The notes beneath the pieces were generated by a model that did not search any database, was not told where the DNA came from, and was given only the letters and a program-made list of their open reading frames with translations. A DNA stretch of 7,541 nt from DATJWY01 sp035500775 (GTDB lineage: Bacteria > Pseudomonadota > Alphaproteobacteria > Acetobacterales > Acetobacteraceae). A program made the translations under genes and the position numbers. This document shows positions 5,546 to 7,541 of this stretch, piece after piece; positions within the stretch are counted from its first letter, which is position 1, and each line of letters begins with the position of its first letter. The stretch is taken from assembly GCA_035500775.1 (NCBI GenBank), contig DATJWY010000210.1, positions 1 through 7,541 on the forward strand. Reading direction: 5' to 3'.

Positions 5546-5936
5546 TCACTCGTTGTACTTGAAAGCCGGCAGGCTTTTCAGCGAGTCCTTGGTGGCGCCG
5601 CGGAGCACCATCTTGTTGTTGCTCACTTCGATCGCGCTGAACGGCACCACGACGTATTTCGAGCCCATTCCCAGGAAGCCGCCGACCGACAGCACCGCGT
5701 AGGGCACATCCTCCTTGCGGGTGACGATCAGATCGTCGATCGTTCCCACGGTCTTATCGGCTTCGTTGACGACGGTGCTGCCGACCACCTTGGAGGTCCG
5801 GTAGCCGGTGGCCAGGCTTTGCGGATCGACCTTCATCATGCCCAAGGTCTGCGGCACACCCTGCGAAAAGGCCGGGCCGCCCAGGGTCGCCGCGAGGATG
5901 GCGGCGCTCGCCAGGAGTCTGATCGAGACTGTGCAC
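5546..5936 (-). CDS. secreted PRC-barrel domain protein, start frame apparently broken by 1 nt
   Basis: The uninterrupted part from GTG 5857 encodes 103 aa. It contains a PRC-barrel domain: YRTSKVVGSTVVNEADKTVG, then IDDLIVTRKEDVPYAVLSVG, then SKYVVVPFSAIEVSNNKMVL. The frame remains open upstream and encodes IRLLASAAILAATLGGPAFS, a clear secretion signal, but no ATG, GTG or TTG lies in that frame before the stop at 5960. A GTG at 5936-5934 with AAAGG 7 nt upstream is in another frame. Removing one G at 5924 would give Met-His-Ser-Leu-Ile-Arg-Leu-Leu and join the two. The gene is thus either frameshifted or affected by a sequencing error; without that repair, translation could begin at CTG 5914 or at GTG 5857. 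The likely role is a periplasmic PRC-barrel protein of the type seen in alphaproteobacterial stress responses; the function is not known. Confidence 0.78.
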
Positions 5937-5968
5937 GTCCAAGCCTTTCGACTGATGGATCATGCGCA

Positions 5969-6000
5969 CCGGAGGCGCCCCGGGTCTGGGGCGCCTCCGG
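5969..6000. terminator. perfect 13-bp hairpin between the CsbD and PRC-barrel genes
   Basis: CCGGAGGCGCCCC (5969-5981) and GGGGCGCCTCCGG (5988-6000) pair perfectly around the 6-nt loop GGGTCT, 17 bp after the csbD stop. Stability is very high, but no T-tract follows on the minus strand. It probably ends or stabilises the csbD transcript, and it separates the PRC-barrel gene from csbD. Confidence 0.65.
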
Positions 6001-6016
6001 CCATTCGCGTCCGGCG

Positions 6017-6187
6017 TTACTCCTTCAGCGTATCCTTCAAGCCGCCGGCGGCGTTCTGGATCTTGCCCTCGACTTTCTCGCTCTTGCCTTCGGCGGTCAT
6101 CTTGGCGTCGCCGACGGCTTTGCCGACAGCTTCCTTGATGGCACCCTTGGCCTGTTTGGCCGAGCCGGCGATACGATCTTTGTCCAT
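6017..6187 (-). CDS. CsbD family stress protein, 56 aa (second copy)
   Basis: The family start MDKDRIAGSAKQAKGAIKEA is at 6187; an in-frame ATG at 6211 would add MKKQRDGS, which is not typical of the family. A GAGAG tract lies upstream of 6187. The rest, VGKAVGDAKMTAEGKSEK (21-38) and VEGKIQNAAGGLKDTLKE (39-56), is a textbook CsbD sequence of 56 aa, close to the family's usual ~60. These are small, hydrophilic, probably disordered cytoplasmic proteins made in general stress and stationary phase, of unknown biochemical role. The gene is followed by a strong hairpin. Its flanks are shared with the CsbD-like gene at 3869-4039. I found no GGAAC-N16/17-CGTT (EcfG-type) promoter upstream. Confidence 0.94.
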   Translation of the reverse strand: MDKDRIAGSAKQAKGAIKEAVGKAVGDAKMTAEGKSEKVEGKIQNAAGGLKDTLKE

Positions 6188-6510
6188 GGACCCATCTCTC
6201 TGTTTTTTCATACCCTATCCAGCCAGTCCGGCGGCGCGCGGGCCGCGCGGATGGCTGGCGTGAGCAGGCCTCGGAGGCTTGCTCATCCTCCGGGTCGCGC
6301 TCCTGCCGCTTCGGTCAGACCGCTCCCGGAGGCGCGAGAGATGGGGTGTCTACGGCCGGATTGCGGTTCCGGCGGGGGAAAAACGAAGTGACTTAGGCAT
6401 TTGTGATGAATAATCATTGTATTGTAAAAATAAAATACCGGATTGTTCCCGCATTCACGAAAAGCGGCCGATTGCGGGCCGGGGCCGGGAGGTGTTGCCC
6501 AGAGCGCCAT

Positions 6511-6536
6511 CGGTTCGGATGGAATCATCTGAACCG
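6511..6536. repeat. 11-bp stem-loop with one G-T mismatch
   Basis: CGGTTCGGATG (6511-6521) pairs with CATCTGAACCG (6526-6536) around GAAT; the single mismatch would be a G-U pair in RNA. Just before it is AGAGCGCCAT. The block resembles, from memory, a short repeat scattered between alphaproteobacterial genes. Confidence 0.5.
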
Positions 6537-6563
6537 GTAAAGGTGCGCGCAAAACAAAGAGTT

Positions 6564-6647
6564 ATACCAACCGCCGTAAGTCTTGACCGATCGAGGAAAA
6601 GGCCAGGGCTCTGCCCTGGACCCGCTGGGGGCAGCGCCCCCAGACCC
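6564..6647. repeat. 84-bp repeat unit, copy 1
   Basis: The unit begins ATACCAACCGCCGTAAGTCT and TGACCGATCGAG, then has hairpins CCAGGGC-TCT-GCCCTGG (6603-6619) and CTGGGGGC-AGC-GCCCCCAG (6625-6643), ending AGACCC. It recurs at 7417-7501. The 5' ~40 bp is nearly identical between the copies, while the hairpin stems vary with their pairing kept. Confidence 0.8.
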
Positions 6648-6679
6648 GCACGAATTTGGAATCACTAATGAAAAGGGGG

Positions 6680-6698
6680 CTGGGGCCAATGGCCCCAG
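6680..6698. repeat. 9-bp perfect hairpin, repeat-family relic
   Basis: CTGGGGCCA-A-TGGCCCCAG is a perfect palindrome with a 1-nt centre, followed by GTGGGGTCCAGGGGC (6699-6713), a half module of the same family whose second arm is missing. Together they look like a decayed repeat next to the unit at 6564-6647. Confidence 0.6.
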
Positions 6699-6798
6699 TG
6701 GGGTCCAGGGGCGGAGTGGCCCAAGGTTCCAGCGGCCGGAACGGCCGATGGAATGGCCACGGAGGGAAAGCCCTTGGCCTTTCAGGCGGGACAAGGGG

Positions 6799-7098
6799 TC
6801 AGAATTTGTTATCGGCAACGATCTGCCGGGCAATGGCGGCCGTTTCCTCATCATCGACAACGGGCGTAAGAGCAATGTCCATATAAGGGTTCCAACGCCC
6901 GATGTAGCGCTGCACGGCGGCAAGATCGTTCGACTCGAAAATAACGACGCCGGTGCGGCCTGCCATATCGTGCCAGCGGCCAATCATCTTCACGCCGTCG
7001 CCAGCATTCGCCCGCTCCTCCGGGGACATGGATATCCACTTCTTGAGTAGCGGCACCCACTCGTCCTCATGAATACTCCAGGTGCACATGAATTTCAT
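6799..7098 (-). CDS. DUF3303 family protein
   Basis: The protein is 99 aa from ATG 7098-7096, with GGGAGG 5 nt upstream. It begins MKFMCTWSIHEDEW and contains KMIGRWHDMAGRTGVVIFES (37-56), the family's signature strand-turn-strand, then YIGRWNPYMDIALTPVVDDE (65-84). This matches DUF3303 (about 90-100 aa), small cytoplasmic proteins of the ferredoxin-like (dimeric alpha-beta barrel) type with no known function. A good promoter lies at 7161-7189 and the gene appears to be monocistronic. The downstream side (6564-6798) is filled with repeats. The call is confident; no activity can be assigned. Confidence 0.95.
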   Translation of the reverse strand: MKFMCTWSIHEDEWVPLLKKWISMSPEERANAGDGVKMIGRWHDMAGRTGVVIFESNDLAAVQRYIGRWNPYMDIALTPVVDDEETAAIARQIVADNKF

Positions 7099-7160
7099 GG
7101 AAGCCTCCCGTGCGGGGCGGATGCCATGTTTGGTCGTTAAAACGTTGCGCCCCTAACAAA

Positions 7161-7189
7161 ATGATACACGGGACAAATGCCTGCGGCAA
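7161..7189 (-). promoter_or_regulatory. promoter of the DUF3303 gene
   Basis: On the minus strand TTGCCG (7189-7184), a 17-nt spacer and TATCAT (7166-7161, five of six consensus bases) give a predicted transcript start near 7154 and a leader of about 55 nt before the ATG at 7098. Confidence 0.6.
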
Positions 7190-7280
7190 AATTTCTTCCC
7201 GCCGATCGCTCCCGTGTGATTTTCCGGAAAGCGCATTTCGGCAACGCGCCTTCCGCAGCCGGCCCTCCACACATCATTAT

Positions 7281-7402
7281 TCAACGTCGAGTTAAAATCG
7301 GCGCGCTGCACAAAAGTGGCAGGCGGGACAATCGGGATCGCCGGTCACGACGAGATCGGCGTGGCCGTTCATGGCCTGTTCGAGAAACGTCTCGAATGAT
7401 CG
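7281..7402 (-). pseudogene. C-terminal remnant of a PIN-domain (VapC-like) toxin
   Basis: Reading leftward from 7402, one frame encodes RSFETFLEQAMNGHADLVVT followed by GDPD. This is the last helix plus the 'ADLVVTGDxD' strand and acidic residues of PIN-family ribonuclease toxins. After the Asp (7333-7331) the frame becomes unlike a PIN protein. The next frame gives LSRLPLLCSAPILTRR and a stop at 7281, resembling the PIN ending 'L..LP....APILTP'. A single lost T in the Asp-Leu junction would join them. The N-terminal two-thirds is missing: the coding match begins exactly where a GGATTCC hairpin repeat starts (7402). No antitoxin gene is seen. The family is inferred from short motifs only. Confidence 0.55.
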
Positions 7403-7541
7403 GATTCCAAAGGCTAATACCAACCGCCGTAAGTCTTGACCGATCGAGAAAAAGGCCAGGGCTCCGCCCTGGACCCGCTGGGGCCTTGAGGCCCCAGACC
7501 CCCAATCACTTAAGTAATGGATTCCAAAGGCTTAGCCTTTG
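7402..7541. repeat. mosaic of hairpin repeats, including 84-bp unit copy 2
   Basis: First comes GGATTCCAAAGGCTAA (7402-7417), half of the CCAAAGGC hairpin. At its end begins the ATACCAACCGCCGTAAG unit (7417-7501) with hairpins CCAGGGC-TCC-GCCCTGG (7456-7472) and CTGGGGCCT-TG-AGGCCCCAG (7478-7497). The mosaic ends with a full GGATTCC module, CCAAAGGC-TTA-GCCTTTG, at 7519-7541, cut by the window edge. The unit seems to have entered the middle of an older CCAAAGGC hairpin. Confidence 0.75.

Larger units (their letters stand above)
6188..6798. other. 611-bp intergenic region with AT-rich tract and repeats
   Basis: From 6188 to about 6320 the sequence is homologous to the region upstream of the first CsbD-like gene. 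From about 6391 to 6440 it is unusually AT-rich for this genome. A minus-strand TACAAT (6426-6421) there with GGAACA 17 bp upstream is a possible distant promoter for csbD, but the leader would exceed 230 nt. A hairpin lies at 6511-6536 and a repeat mosaic covers 6564-6720. No gene is recognised in this stretch on either strand. Confidence 0.55.

Noticed and set aside
5754..5969. 71-aa leftward frame overlapping the PRC-barrel gene
   Set aside because: It is an out-of-frame reading of the PRC-barrel coding sequence. Only its region around the GTG at 5936 is of interest, as the possible displaced start.
6017..6211. Upstream ATG 6211 for the second CsbD gene
   Set aside because: It adds eight residues not typical of the family, and the family start MDKDRI lies at 6187 with a purine tract before it.
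4040..6416. EcfG-type general stress promoters (GGAAC-N16/17-CGTT) near the stress genes
   Set aside because: I checked GGAAC occurrences upstream of exoD and both CsbD genes on the relevant strands and found none with CGTT at the right distance.
6283..6668. Short open frames on both strands in the csbD-DUF3303 gap
   Set aside because: No ribosome-binding site, no recognisable protein, and they run through repeat sequence.

Overview
The window is GC-rich DNA, apparently from an alphaproteobacterium. I would guess the Acetobacteraceae, because intergenic hairpins of the type CCAAAGGC-NNN-GCCTTTGG next to CCAGGGGC-NNN-GCCCCTGG are, from memory, common in that family. The small stress-type genes (CsbD, DUF3309, DUF3303, PRC-barrel, ExoD) also fit a soil or aquatic alphaproteobacterium. 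No rRNA, tRNA or CRISPR array is visible.

Left part (1-3691): this looks like the early/control region of a prophage or other integrated element. A leftward gene chain starts at 3227 with a 101-aa protein. It continues through a 190-aa protein, a 479-aa RecA-fold ATPase of the RepA/AAA_25 type, a 54-aa Ala/Gly-rich frame and, after a repeat-filled gap, a DUF6362-like protein that runs off the window. The first four frames are joined by 4-8 bp stop/start overlaps, indicating translational coupling. A divergent XRE-family repressor gene starts at 3341. The 113-bp divergent gap holds back-to-back promoter elements and three inverted repeats, the layout of a phage-type switch. The gap at 522-759 carries two 49-bp inverted copies of a hairpin repeat, and an 18-bp direct repeat marks the starts of the two frames on either side.

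Right part (3692-7098): a cluster of small stress-associated genes. In order these are a 56-aa CsbD-like gene (-), exoD (+), a DUF3309 membrane peptide (-), a secreted PRC-barrel protein (-), a second 56-aa CsbD gene (-) and a DUF3303 gene (-). The two CsbD genes are diverged paralogues: landmark motifs upstream of each lie at identical distances, and downstream sequence is also shared. The PRC-barrel gene has an intact signal-peptide coding region, but no ordinary start codon lies in its frame. One extra base near 5924 explains this.

Far right (7099-7541): the promoter of the DUF3303 gene, a degraded C-terminal fragment of a PIN-domain toxin, and a mosaic of hairpin repeats. One ~84-bp repeat unit occurs at both 6564-6647 and 7417-7501.

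No wholly new system is evident. The best leads are the repressor/ATPase early module with its unusual operator region, the repeat-flanked cassette inside the operon, and the colinear CsbD duplication.
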